Shown here one piece after another: positions 6,510 to 14,304 of a stretch of DNA of 17,341 nt. The DNA lies in NCBI GenBank assembly GCA_038246975.1, contig JBBRVJ010000070.1, positions 1 to 17,341 on the forward strand, read 5' to 3'. The stretch is from JAIYDJ01 sp038246975. GTDB taxonomy: Bacteria; Pseudomonadota; Alphaproteobacteria; Rhodobacterales; Rhodobacteraceae. The position numbers and the translations under genes are program-made. The notes beneath the pieces were generated by a model. It was not told the DNA's origin, ran no database searches, and was given only the letters and a program-made list of their open reading frames with translations. Position 1 is the stretch's first letter. Every line of letters starts with the position of its first letter.

Positions 6510-8242
6510 GAAACGCCTCCGGGGCCGGTGGCCCGCACAATTTCTGTGTGGTTCTTGACCATCTCGCGCAGAACCTGATCGCGCGGGCCAAAGGCGCGGC
6601 GGGTGCCGTCCTCCAGCACCAGCAGCATGTCGCATTCCTGAATTGCCGCCGGTCGATGCGCCATGATCAGAACCGACCGCCCTTCATCCTTCATGGACCG
6701 GATCGCGAGGTTCAGTGCCATCGACCCGTCGTTGTCGAGGTTCGAGTTCGGCTCGTCCAGCACCAGCAGCACGGGGTCGTCGTACAGCGCACGGGCCAGT
6801 CCGACCCGCTGAATCTGACCGCCCGACAGCCGCCCACCCAAGGCAGCGACGCGGGTGTCGTAACCTTCGGGAAGTTTCACGATCATCTCATGGGCGGCGG
6901 CCTTCTTGGCGGCGGCCACGACTTTGGCAGGATCGGGGTCGCTTTTCAGGCGGGCGATGTTTTCCGCGATCGTGCCTTCGAACAGCGTGATCCGCTGCGG
7001 CAGATAGCCTATGTAGCTGCCCAGAACGTCGGGGTCGTACTGGTCCAGAGTCGCCCCGTCGAGCCGCACCTTGCCGCCCGCAGGCTTCCAGACGCCGATC
7101 AGCGCGCGGGCCAGCGTGGATTTGCCCGCGCCGGACGGCCCGATGACCCCCAAAGCCTGCCCCGGTTCCAGCCGGAAGCTGATCATTCGCAGCACGGCCT
7201 GCGTATCGCCGGGCGGCACCACCGTCAGGTTCTGCACGTCCAGAATCGCCCGTGGGCGCGGCAGGGCGGTGCGTGGCGGTTCGACCGGCATCCGGGTCAG
7301 CAGTTCGGCCAACCGCGCGCGGCCTTCCTGAGCGCGGGTCACCACCGCCCATTGGCCGACCGCCTGTTCAATCGGGGCCAGCGCGCGGCCCATCAGGATC
7401 GACCCTGCGATCATCGCACCGGCGCTCAGTTCGCCCTGCAGCACATAATAGGCCCCCAGTCCCAGCATCGCCGATTGCAGGAACATCCGGAACGTCTTGG
7501 ACACCGCCGAAAAACTGCCCGCCAGATCGGCCGCCGAAATGCCTTGCGCCAAGGCCACCGACCGCGCCTTTTGCCAGCGGTCAAAGGCGGCTTCGGTCAT
7601 CCCCAGCGCCTGCACCAGTTCCGATTCCTGCTTGATGGCGTCCGACATCATTTCGGCGCGCATCGTGGCCGCATTGGTCTTTTGCAGAGGGGCCAGCGTC
7701 ATCCGCTGATTCATGACGGTGACGATGACCAGAAAGATCCCGCCCGCCACGGCCAGCCAGCCCAACATCGGATGAAAGATGAAGATCGCCGCCACAAACA
7801 CCGGCGTCCACGGAATGTCGAAGATCGCCAGCAGCACAGGCGATGCCCACAGCCGCTGCACCGATTCCAGATCGCGTTGTGCGGCCAGCGCCACAGGATC
7901 GCCCGGTTGCAGCGTCAGGCGGCGCAGGGCTGCGGAAAACACCCGTCGGTCCAGCCGATCCTGTATCCGCGCCCCGATCCGCGCCATGACGCGGCCCCGC
8001 GCATGGTCCAGAATCCCCATCGCGAGGAACAGAAAGCCCACCAGAACCGACAGGGCGACCAGCGTCGCCTCTGACCGGCTGCCCAACACGCGGTCATAGA
8101 CTTGCAGCATGTACAGCGGTCCGGTCAGCATCAGCAGGTTCACAAAGACCGAAAACACAAAGACCGCGATCAGCAGAGCCCGCTGATCGGCCCGCGTTGC
8201 AGCCAGCTCGTCGCTTCCGCGTTGAGTTTCGTTTCGTGCCAT
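6506..8242 (-). CDS. type I secretion system permease/ATPase (PrtD/AprD-type ABC transporter)
   Basis: The 578-residue protein from ATG 8242-8240 fuses an N-terminal transmembrane domain (first segment ALLIAVFVFSVFVNLLMLTG, then GPLYMLQVYDRVL, the family hallmark) to an ATPase domain. The ATPase motifs are Walker A GPSGAGKST at 368-376, Q-loop glutamine near 416, signature LSGGQ at 472-476, Walker B VLLVLDEP at about 491-498, and the switch histidine near 529. It powers one-step export of an unfolded substrate, usually an RTX protease, lipase or other C-terminally tagged protein. No C39 peptidase domain is present. A GTG seven codons upstream (8263) is an alternative start. No RTX-type substrate is in the window. 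It overlaps the adaptor gene by four bases and is divergent from mlaA. Confidence 0.94.
   Translation of the reverse strand: MARNETQRGSDELAATRADQRALLIAVFVFSVFVNLLMLTGPLYMLQVYDRVLGSRSEATLVALSVLVGFLFLAMGILDHARGRVMARIGARIQDRLDRRVFSAALRRLTLQPGDPVALAAQRDLESVQRLWASPVLLAIFDIPWTPVFVAAIFIFHPMLGWLAVAGGIFLVIVTVMNQRMTLAPLQKTNAATMRAEMMSDAIKQESELVQALGMTEAAFDRWQKARSVALAQGISAADLAGSFSAVSKTFRMFLQSAMLGLGAYYVLQGELSAGAMIAGSILMGRALAPIEQAVGQWAVVTRAQEGRARLAELLTRMPVEPPRTALPRPRAILDVQNLTVVPPGDTQAVLRMISFRLEPGQALGVIGPSGAGKSTLARALIGVWKPAGGKVRLDGATLDQYDPDVLGSYIGYLPQRITLFEGTIAENIARLKSDPDPAKVVAAAKKAAAHEMIVKLPEGYDTRVAALGGRLSGGQIQRVGLARALYDDPVLLVLDEPNSNLDNDGSMALNLAIRSMKDEGRSVLIMAHRPAAIQECDMLLVLEDGTRRAFGPRDQVLREMVKNHTEIVRATGPGGVS
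6507..6520 (-). promoter_or_regulatory. Strong Shine-Dalgarno deciding the TTG start of the hlyD-like gene
   Basis: On the minus strand, GGAGG (plus positions 6516-6520) is followed by six bases, CGTTTC, and then TTG (6509-6507). The stop codon TGA of the upstream ABC gene is at 6508-6506. Ideal spacing and the four-base overlap favour TTG over any downstream GTG. The GGAGG also encodes the Gly-Gly near the transporter's C-terminus. Confidence 0.8.
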
Positions 8243-8415
8243 CTGCCCAATCCCTGCGCTCACTTAGCGTCGCACCTCGGCGCAATTCTTCCGGCCCCTT
8301 GAGGGAACCTGCCTTGCCCGTTGTACGTTCTTGTCCGTCAGCATATGCGTTGTTCGTTAAAGATTAAAGCGTGGCTTGCTGCAATGCCCGGATTGAACAC
8401 AGGACGTGATGCACG

Positions 8416-9162
8416 ATGAAGGCACCCCGCCCCTCACTGGTTGTGATTGCCGCCCTGGCCGGCCTGACCGCCTGTACCCCCGCACCGGCGCCGCAAGGGA
8501 TCAACGATCCCGACGAGGCAGCAAACCGCGAGGTTCATGCCCTGAATCTGGCGATAGACACGGCTGTGCTGCGGCCTGTCGCCAGTGCCGTCAGGAGCGA
8601 GGGCCCGCCCGGGCCGTTGGCCAGAGTCATCGGCAATTTTGCCGATAATCTGGACGAACCGCGTCGGGTGGTGAACAGCCTTCTGCAACTGCGCATCGCC
8701 AATGCGGGCGAGAACGCGCTGCGCTTTGTCGTCAATACCACGTTCGGCCTTGGCGGCGTGCTGGACCCTGCCGGTGCGTTGGGTCTGAACGGCAAGGACA
8801 CCGATTTTGGCGAGACTTTGCATGTCTGGGGCGTTGGCGAGGGTACTTACGTCGAATTGCCGGTCTTCGGGCCTTCAACCTCGCGCGATGCGTTCGGCAT
8901 GGCGGTTGATTACGCGATAAACCCGGTGCGCATCCTTCTTGACCCTCCGGAAAGCTATGTTGCCACGGCTGCGGGCGCAGCGTCAAGAATCGGTGATCGC
9001 GGGCGGTATTCCAATACGGTCGATTCGATCCTATATGACAGCGCAGACAGTTATGCGCAGGCCCGGCTGCTGTATCTGCAAAACCGCAGGTTCCAGCTTG
9101 GCCAGACTGGCGGCGATGACGCCGCATTCGAAGACCCCTACGAGGATCCCTATGCCCAATGA
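8416..9162 (+). CDS. mlaA: MlaA (VacJ) family outer-membrane lipoprotein
   Basis: The 248-residue protein has a lipoprotein signal peptide ending in the lipobox LTAC with C20 as the lipidated cysteine. The MlaA core follows: DPDEAANREVHALN, LARVIGNFADNLDEP, NTTFGLGGVLDPA, and the ELPVFGPSTSRDAFG block near residues 149-163. MlaA sits in the outer membrane and removes mislocalised phospholipids from the outer leaflet, passing them to the periplasmic carrier MlaC. The C-terminus is acidic and repetitive (DPYEDPYAQ). ATG 8416 is 11 bases after AGGA. The last 11 bases overlap the next gene, an MlaC homologue, so the two probably act together. The transporter genes mlaFEDB are not in the window. 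Confidence 0.93.
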   Translation: MKAPRPSLVVIAALAGLTACTPAPAPQGINDPDEAANREVHALNLAIDTAVLRPVASAVRSEGPPGPLARVIGNFADNLDEPRRVVNSLLQLRIANAGENALRFVVNTTFGLGGVLDPAGALGLNGKDTDFGETLHVWGVGEGTYVELPVFGPSTSRDAFGMAVDYAINPVRILLDPPESYVATAAGAASRIGDRGRYSNTVDSILYDSADSYAQARLLYLQNRRFQLGQTGGDDAAFEDPYEDPYAQ

Positions 9163-9763
9163 CCCGCTTTTCATGACCCGTCGTTCCTTCGGTGCGGGCC
9201 TAGCCGCAGGTGCCGGTTATCTGGCGCTCGCCTTGCCTGTGCGGGCGCTGACAGTCGATCAGGCGCGCGCGCTGGTTGACAAGGCGGTGTCCGAAATCAA
9301 TGCCACGATCAATTCGGGCAAAACCGAATCCGCGATGTTCGTCGATTTCGAGCGTATCTTCGCCCGATATGCCGACGTGCCGGTGATTGCGCGGTCCGCG
9401 CTGGGTGTGGCGGCACGGTCGGCCAGCAAAACCGATATGGCGGCCTTCACCGACGCCTTTCAGGGGTATATCAGCCGCAAATACGGGCGCCGCTTCCGCG
9501 AATTCATAGGCGGCAAGATCGAAGTGACCGACGCGCGACCGCTGAAAGGCAACTTCGAGGTCAGTTCCATCGCATATCTCAAAGGCGAATCGCCGTTTGA
9601 CTTGCGCTGGCATGTGTCCGACAAATCCGGCAAGCAGTTGTTTTTCAACATCATCATCGAAGGCGTCAACATGCTGGCGTCCGAGCGGACCGAACTGGGT
9701 GCCATGCTGGACAAACGGGGCGGCAACATCGCGGCGTTGACTGCGGACCTCAGGAAAACCTGA
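9152..9763 (+). CDS. mlaC: MlaC/Ttg2D family periplasmic phospholipid-binding protein
   Basis: The 203-residue protein is read from ATG 9152, which has GAGGA five bases upstream inside the end of mlaA; ATG 9173 is a possible alternative. The N-terminus has TRRSF at residues 9-13, a hydrophobic stretch and VRA near 30-32, which looks like a twin-arginine-type signal. The mature region follows the MlaC pattern: FARYADVPVIARSALG, FTDAFQGYISRKYGRRF, LRWHVSD, then FNIIIEGVNMLASERTE and a C-terminal LTADLRKT. MlaC shuttles phospholipids across the periplasm between MlaA and the MlaFEDB transporter. The overlap with mlaA strongly supports this role. No clear terminator follows; the next gene is convergent, 107 bp beyond. 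Confidence 0.9.
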   Translation: MPNDPLFMTRRSFGAGLAAGAGYLALALPVRALTVDQARALVDKAVSEINATINSGKTESAMFVDFERIFARYADVPVIARSALGVAARSASKTDMAAFTDAFQGYISRKYGRRFREFIGGKIEVTDARPLKGNFEVSSIAYLKGESPFDLRWHVSDKSGKQLFFNIIIEGVNMLASERTELGAMLDKRGGNIAALTADLRKT

Positions 9764-9869
9764 CGCCAGAAAAGCTCCGACGAACCGGTTTCATCCGTTC
9801 AGAAGTATCCCGCCGGGTGAGGGGCATCGCGGGGCGACGCGCGTGTATCTCCGTTTCGCCGGACCCTGC

Positions 9870-12017
9870 CTATTGCCCCAAAAGATCGCGCAGCAAAGCC
9901 TCGATCGGGTCCACCCGTTCCACAGGGCCCAGATTCTCGTCCACTTGCAAGTCGCGCTCGACATAAGGCTCCGGAGCTGGTCCGGGCGGCGCGCGGTATT
10001 CGGGAATCGTCATCGGCAAGTCGGTCACCGGCAAACCGGCATTCACCCGCACCATGACCTCGTGCCAGATTTCGGCCGGCAAGCCGCCCCCGGTCACCCC
10101 CTCCAACGGCGTGTTGTCGTCATATCCCATCCAAACGCCGGTCACATAATCGGCAGTGAACCCGATGAACCACGCATCGCGCGCGGCCTGCGTCGTGCCG
10201 GTCTTGCCCGCCGCCGGACGCCCGTCCAGCCGCGCCCGCCCGCCGGTGCCATCGTCAATGACCTGGCTCATCATGTAGGTCAATTCGCGCGCGGCAGTCT
10301 CCGAGATCACCCGCTCGCCAATCCCGCCCCCCGGCCCGATCATCGGGGTATCCTCGCCCTGCAGACGCAACTCCATCATCCCGTAGGGCGTCACCGAGGA
10401 CCCGCCGTTCAGGATACCCGCATAGGCCCCGGTCATTTCCAGCAACGTCGATTCAGACGCCCCCAATGCCAAGGCAGGCCCCGCTGCCAGATCGCTTTGA
10501 ATGCCGAATTGCAACGCCACCGCCCGCACCAGATCGCGCCCCACTGCTTCGGATACCCGCACCGCCGGGATGTTGCGGCTTTCGGCAAGCGCCTGCGTAA
10601 GGGTGATCATGCCCTTGAATTCCTTGTCGTAGTTCTGCGGCGTCCAGCGCCCGGACCCCGGAATATCGAGCGTCAGCGGCGAATCCTCGACGTAATCTGC
10701 CCCGCTCCACCCCAGATCAAGGGCTGCGGCATACACAAAGGGCTTGAACGATGACCCGGTTTGCCGCATCGCCTGCGTCGCCCGGTTGAACGACCCGGCC
10801 GCCACTATGTTGCGCCCGCCGACCATGGCGCGCACCGCCCCGTCGGCGCTCATCACCACGATCGCCGCCTGCGCATTTGACCCTGCTTTCACCTTGTTTT
10901 CGAAGATGTAGGCCAACCCGTCTTCGGCCGCCGTTTGCAGTTTCTGGTCCAGCGTGGTCCGGATGATCACGTCCTCGGTGGTTTGTCTGGTCAGAAAGGC
11001 GGGGGCTGATTCCATCACCCAGTCGGCAAAGGCCCCGCCTGCATTGCGCGCGGCCGCTTGCGACAGTTGCGCAGGATTCGCCAGCGCGCCGGAAGCCTGT
11101 TCAGCCGTGAGATAGCCCTGATCGCGCATCAGCCCGATGATCACCGCTGCGCGGTCCTGTGCTCGCCTCAGGTTGTTGGTCGGCGCAAATCGCGACGGCG
11201 CTTTCAGCAATCCCGCCAGCATGGCGCCTTCTGCCGGGCCAACCTGATTGGCGGATTTGCCGAAATACCGCTGCGCCGCCGCCTCGAATCCGCGCGCGCC
11301 TGCACCCAGATAGGCGCGGTTGAAGTAAATCGTCAGGATTTCCTGCTTGGAGTATTTCGCCTCCATCGCCATCGCGTAGGGCATTTCCTTCAGCTTGCGC
11401 CAGATGCCGCCAGACCGGCAGTCTTCTTCATAGGCCGCTTCGGATTTCCACAAGGCCGCATCATAGACCACCCCCAGGCACAGCAATTTCGCCACCTGCT
11501 GCGTGATCGTCGATCCGCCGTTGCCCTCCAGCGGCCCGCGCCCTTCGGACATGTTGATCCGCACAGCCGAGGCGATGCCGCGCGGACTGATGCCGAAATG
11601 GCGATAGAACCGTTTGTCTTCGGTGGCGATGACGGCGTTGTGCAGATCTTTCGACACGGTATCTGCACTGATCTGCCCGCCAAACGTCTCACCGCGCCAG
11701 GCATAAACGTCGCCATTACGGTCCAGCATGGTGACCGACCCGCGCGACCGGGCGTCCAGCAAGTCTGTCACCGGGGGCAGTTGGGCGTAGAAATAGAACA
11801 CGATCCCGCCGAGGATCATCGCCGTGACAGCCCCCAGCCGCCATGTGGTGCCCCAGACCACGCGCCACATCAGATGAATCAATCCGGCAATCAATCCGCG
11901 TCTTGGCCGTGGCTTTCGCGGGGGGGATGTCCTGCGCGCTGCCGGTTTGGCGACTGCCTTGGCCGCATAGCGCCTGTCCGCCACGATGGGTCCACGCCCT
12001 TTGCCCGAAGTTGCCAT
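9870..12017 (-). CDS. class A (bifunctional) penicillin-binding protein, PBP1A-like
   Basis: The 715-residue protein has a basic, Pro/Arg-rich cytosolic tail (1-40), one membrane anchor at about 61-80, then a GT51 glycosyltransferase domain with EDKRFYRHFG from catalytic E133 and GGSTITQQ at 167-174. The transpeptidase domain has S422-S-F-K425 (nucleophile S422), S480-R-N482, and K605-T-G607. It polymerises lipid II into glycan strands and crosslinks them in the periplasm. The C-terminal 35 residues are Pro/Glu-rich with no further domain, so it lacks the extra OB domain of E. coli PBP1A and is shorter. Start ATG 12017-12015 is 263 bp from the divergent glnK start. A TATAAA-like -10 may lie on the minus strand at 12064-12059, but no matching -35 is clear. 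Confidence 0.93.
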   Translation of the reverse strand: MATSGKGRGPIVADRRYAAKAVAKPAARRTSPPRKPRPRRGLIAGLIHLMWRVVWGTTWRLGAVTAMILGGIVFYFYAQLPPVTDLLDARSRGSVTMLDRNGDVYAWRGETFGGQISADTVSKDLHNAVIATEDKRFYRHFGISPRGIASAVRINMSEGRGPLEGNGGSTITQQVAKLLCLGVVYDAALWKSEAAYEEDCRSGGIWRKLKEMPYAMAMEAKYSKQEILTIYFNRAYLGAGARGFEAAAQRYFGKSANQVGPAEGAMLAGLLKAPSRFAPTNNLRRAQDRAAVIIGLMRDQGYLTAEQASGALANPAQLSQAAARNAGGAFADWVMESAPAFLTRQTTEDVIIRTTLDQKLQTAAEDGLAYIFENKVKAGSNAQAAIVVMSADGAVRAMVGGRNIVAAGSFNRATQAMRQTGSSFKPFVYAAALDLGWSGADYVEDSPLTLDIPGSGRWTPQNYDKEFKGMITLTQALAESRNIPAVRVSEAVGRDLVRAVALQFGIQSDLAAGPALALGASESTLLEMTGAYAGILNGGSSVTPYGMMELRLQGEDTPMIGPGGGIGERVISETAARELTYMMSQVIDDGTGGRARLDGRPAAGKTGTTQAARDAWFIGFTADYVTGVWMGYDDNTPLEGVTGGGLPAEIWHEVMVRVNAGLPVTDLPMTIPEYRAPPGPAPEPYVERDLQVDENLGPVERVDPIEALLRDLLGQ

Positions 12018-12128
12018 GCCTGCCGTGCCCGCCCGTATGCGCGTGTTTGCTTTGGGCGTTTATACGCTGCACGCATGGGAATGTGGAGCCGTGAGAAGGG
12101 CGATTCGGGTCCTCAGAAAGCCTTCTTT

Positions 12129-12158
12129 TTGAACTGTTGCATTATTTTGAGGCTATCC
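12129..12158 (+). promoter_or_regulatory. Possible sigma-70-type promoter for glnK-amtB
   Basis: TTGAAC at 12129-12134 is followed by an 18-bp, AT-rich spacer and CTATCC at 12153-12158, in the gap between the divergent penicillin-binding protein gene and glnK. The -10 is a poor match, the leader to GTG 12281 would be about 115 bases, and no NtrC box (TGCAC...GTGCA) or sigma-54 -24/-12 pair was found by eye. Treat as tentative. Confidence 0.25.
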
Positions 12159-12280
12159 TGCGGATTTGCGCCGATGCCTGCCCGCCGTAAACCCGTCACA
12201 AACTTGTGCAGCCCCCCTGAAAGCCTCCCTCATTCGGCCAAGGGCCTGCAACGGCTTCTGGTCAGGGAAAGGGGTGCGAC

Positions 12281-12619
12281 GTGAAACTCATCATAGCAGC
12301 CATCAAGCCATTCAAGCTGGAAGAGGTCCGCCAAGCGCTGACCGACATCGGCGTGCGCGGCATGATGGTGACTGAAATCAAAGGCTTTGGCGGCCAGTCG
12401 GGTCATACCGAGATTTACCGTGGCGCCGAATATGCCGTGAACTTCGTGCCGAAAGTGCGGCTTGAAATCGTGGTCAGCGATGCGCTGGCCGAAGCGGTGG
12501 TCGAAACCATCGCAAAGACCGCCCGCACCGACAAGATCGGGGACGGCAAGATTTTTGTGCTGGACGTGCAACATGCCATGCGTGTGCGGACCGGTGAAAC
12601 CGATGACAACGCGCTGTAA
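12281..12619 (+). CDS. glnK: PII-family nitrogen regulatory protein GlnK
   Basis: The 112-residue protein starts with GTG 12281, with AAGGGG six bases upstream. PII hallmarks are present: MKLIIAAIKPFKLEEVRQAL at the start, T-loop with uridylylation site Y51 in IYRGAEY, and B-loop TDKIGDGKIFV near 83-93. PII trimers sense 2-oxoglutarate and ATP/ADP and, when de-uridylylated, bind and close the AmtB ammonium channel; they also modulate NtrB and GlnE. The amtB gene follows 25 bp downstream, the classical pairing, which favours GlnK over GlnB (normally beside glnA). I expect induction under nitrogen limitation from the family, although no NtrC site is visible. Confidence 0.95.
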   Translation: MKLIIAAIKPFKLEEVRQALTDIGVRGMMVTEIKGFGGQSGHTEIYRGAEYAVNFVPKVRLEIVVSDALAEAVVETIAKTARTDKIGDGKIFVLDVQHAMRVRTGETDDNAL

Positions 12620-12644
12620 GACGCCGGGAAGGGGAACCAAAACG

Positions 12645-14168
12645 ATGAAGAACCTGATGAGATACTCTGGCCTTGCGGCGCTAGGCGCGTCCGCGTTTGC
12701 CAGTCTGCCCGCATGGGCACAGGAGGCGACCACCGAAGCGGCCACCGCCACCACCGAGGCGGCGGCTCTGGTGCCTTATGTCTTCGAGAAGTCCGTCAAC
12801 AACGGCGATGTGGCATGGATGAGCATTGCCACCGTGCTGGTATTGCTGATGACGGTGCCGGGGCTCGCGCTGTTCTATGGCGGCCTGGTGCGTACCAAGA
12901 ACATGCTGTCGATGCTGACGCAGGTCTTTGCCATCTCGGCGGTCGTCTGCATCATCTGGGTCGTCTACGGCTATTCGTTGGCCTTCTCTTATGGCGGGTC
13001 GATGGACACTTATGTCGGCGGATTTTCCAAGATGTTCCTTGCCGGCGTCGATGTAACGTCAATGGTGCCGACGTTCACCAACGGGGTCTGGTTGCCGGAA
13101 TACACCTTCATCGCGTTCCAGATGACCTTTGCGATGATCACACCCGCCCTTATCGTGGGGGCCTTTGCCGAGCGGATCAAGTTTTCGTCGCTGATGGTGT
13201 TCGTCATCCTGTGGGTGACGCTGATCTACTTCCCGATGGCACACATGGTCTGGTGGTGGGGCGGCCCGGACTTCCTCGCCGAACAGCAGACGCTGAAGCT
13301 GATTGCCGAAGCTGCGGGCGATACGGCCGGGGCCGAAGCTGCCGCTGCCAATCTGGCCGCGAACGGGTTGCTGTGGAACTGGGGTGCGCTGGACTTTGCA
13401 GGCGGCACCGTGGTGCACATCAACGCCGGGGTTGCCGGTCTGGTCGGTTGCCTGATCCTTGGCAAACGGGTGGGATACGGCAAGGAATCGATGGCGCCGC
13501 ATTCGCTGACCATGACGATGATCGGTGGCGCGCTGCTGTGGGTCGGCTGGTTCGGTTTCAACGCCGGGTCGAACTTCGAGGCGAACTCGATCACCTCGCT
13601 GGCCATCGTGAACACCTTCGTCGCCACCGCCGGAGCGGGTGTGGCCTGGATGTTCGCGGAATGGCTGTTCAAGGGCAAACCCTCGCTGCTGGGTCTGGTG
13701 TCGGGGGTGGTCACCGGTCTGGTTGCCGTCACCCCGGCGGCAGGTTTTGCCGGACCGATGGGCGCGCTGGTGCTGGGTCTGGTGGCCGGTACCGCCTGTT
13801 TCTTCTTCGTGGCCTACGTCAAGAACATGTTCAACCTGGATGACAGTCTGGACGTGTTCGGCATCCACGGCCTCGGCGGCATCATCGGGGCCCTCGCCAC
13901 CGGCATCCTCGTCAATCCGGCGTTGGGCGGGGCAGGTATCCCGGATTATACCAGCGTTCCGGGTACGTTGCAGGTTGCGGCCTATGACATGGGCTTCATG
14001 CTGACGGCGCAGGCCAAGGCGGTTGGGTTCACCATCCTGTTCTCGGGCATCGGGTCATTCATCCTGTTCAAGCTGGTCGATCTGCTGATGGGCCTGCGCG
14101 TCAAGGAAGATATCGAACGCGAAGGCCTCGACGTCGCCGCACACGGCGAACGCGCCTACAACATGTGA
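12645..14168 (+). CDS. amtB: ammonium transporter AmtB
   Basis: The 507-residue protein starts at ATG 12645 after AAGGGGAA. A signal peptide likely ends at AWA (residues 23-25), followed by a Glu/Ala/Thr-rich spacer. The Amt core begins near residue 54 with about eleven membrane segments. The twin pore histidines are H258 (VVHINAG) and H408 (GIHGLGG), separated by 150 residues as in E. coli (H168/H318). F162, W203 and F305 correspond to gate and recruitment residues. It conducts ammonium across the inner membrane under GlnK control. Compared with E. coli, about 35 extra residues lie between W203 and H258, rich in Ala and Glu. The cytosolic tail ends in GERAYNM. Confidence 0.95.
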   Translation: MKNLMRYSGLAALGASAFASLPAWAQEATTEAATATTEAAALVPYVFEKSVNNGDVAWMSIATVLVLLMTVPGLALFYGGLVRTKNMLSMLTQVFAISAVVCIIWVVYGYSLAFSYGGSMDTYVGGFSKMFLAGVDVTSMVPTFTNGVWLPEYTFIAFQMTFAMITPALIVGAFAERIKFSSLMVFVILWVTLIYFPMAHMVWWWGGPDFLAEQQTLKLIAEAAGDTAGAEAAAANLAANGLLWNWGALDFAGGTVVHINAGVAGLVGCLILGKRVGYGKESMAPHSLTMTMIGGALLWVGWFGFNAGSNFEANSITSLAIVNTFVATAGAGVAWMFAEWLFKGKPSLLGLVSGVVTGLVAVTPAAGFAGPMGALVLGLVAGTACFFFVAYVKNMFNLDDSLDVFGIHGLGGIIGALATGILVNPALGGAGIPDYTSVPGTLQVAAYDMGFMLTAQAKAVGFTILFSGIGSFILFKLVDLLMGLRVKEDIEREGLDVAAHGERAYNM

Positions 14169-14175
14169 GGTTGCA

Positions 14176-14197
14176 GGCCGGGATCCTCCCCCCGGCC
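14176..14197 (+). terminator. GC-rich hairpin just after amtB with TCCTCCC loop
   Basis: GGCCGGG (14176-14182) pairs perfectly with CCCGGCC (14191-14197) around the eight-base loop ATCCTCCC, starting 8 bp after the amtB stop. There is no T-run directly after it. It may stabilise the mRNA 3' end or be the first half of a small RNA with the hairpin at 14244-14270. The loop resembles the anti-Shine-Dalgarno sequence. Confidence 0.5.
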
Positions 14198-14243
14198 CGC
14201 CAACGCGCCCGAAGGGTTCTCTCCGATGGCGCAAGACGGTGAC

Positions 14244-14280
14244 GGTCCGCGGGTCCTCCCCCTGCGGGCTGTTTTCGTTT
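14244..14280 (+). terminator. Probable intrinsic terminator of glnK-amtB
   Basis: GGTCCGC (14244-14250) can pair with GCGGGCT (14264-14270), with two G-U pairs, around a loop that contains TCCTCCCCCT. The T-rich run GTTTTCGTTT follows at 14271-14280. This is the expected layout of a Rho-independent terminator. The convergent tyrB stop is at 14305. Confidence 0.55.
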
Positions 14281-14304
14281 GCGTGTTCGGTGCGCAGGCC
14301 AGCG

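Noticed and set aside
6548..8074. Long plus-strand open frame of 508 codons opposite the ABC transporter
   Set aside because: It is antisense to a gene with full ABC motifs, is rich in His, Arg and Gln as expected of an antisense shadow in high-GC DNA, and has no recognisable domain.
8357..8367. CtrA-like TTAA-N-TTAA site in the mlaA upstream region
   Set aside because: The spacing between TTAA half-sites is 3, not the 7 required for a canonical CtrA box.
9764..9869. Bidirectional terminator between mlaC and the penicillin-binding protein gene
   Set aside because: Only a short bulged stem (GAAC/GTTC with GG/CC) near 9783-9801 is visible, with no T-run on either strand.
12056..12067. Short inverted repeat GCGT-TTAT-ACGC upstream of the penicillin-binding protein gene as an operator
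   Set aside because: Four-base arms are too short to distinguish from chance; it may overlap a -10 element but nothing else supports an operator.
12018..12280. Sigma-54 promoter or NtrC box upstream of glnK
   Set aside because: No GG-N10-GC pair with a TGGCAC/TTGC context and no TGCAC/GTGCA palindrome could be found by eye, despite the nitrogen-regulated genes downstream.
11058..12284. Long plus-strand open frame of 408 codons opposite the penicillin-binding protein and through the glnK leader
   Set aside because: It is a shadow frame: no domain, skewed composition, and it is opposite a gene with intact catalytic motifs.
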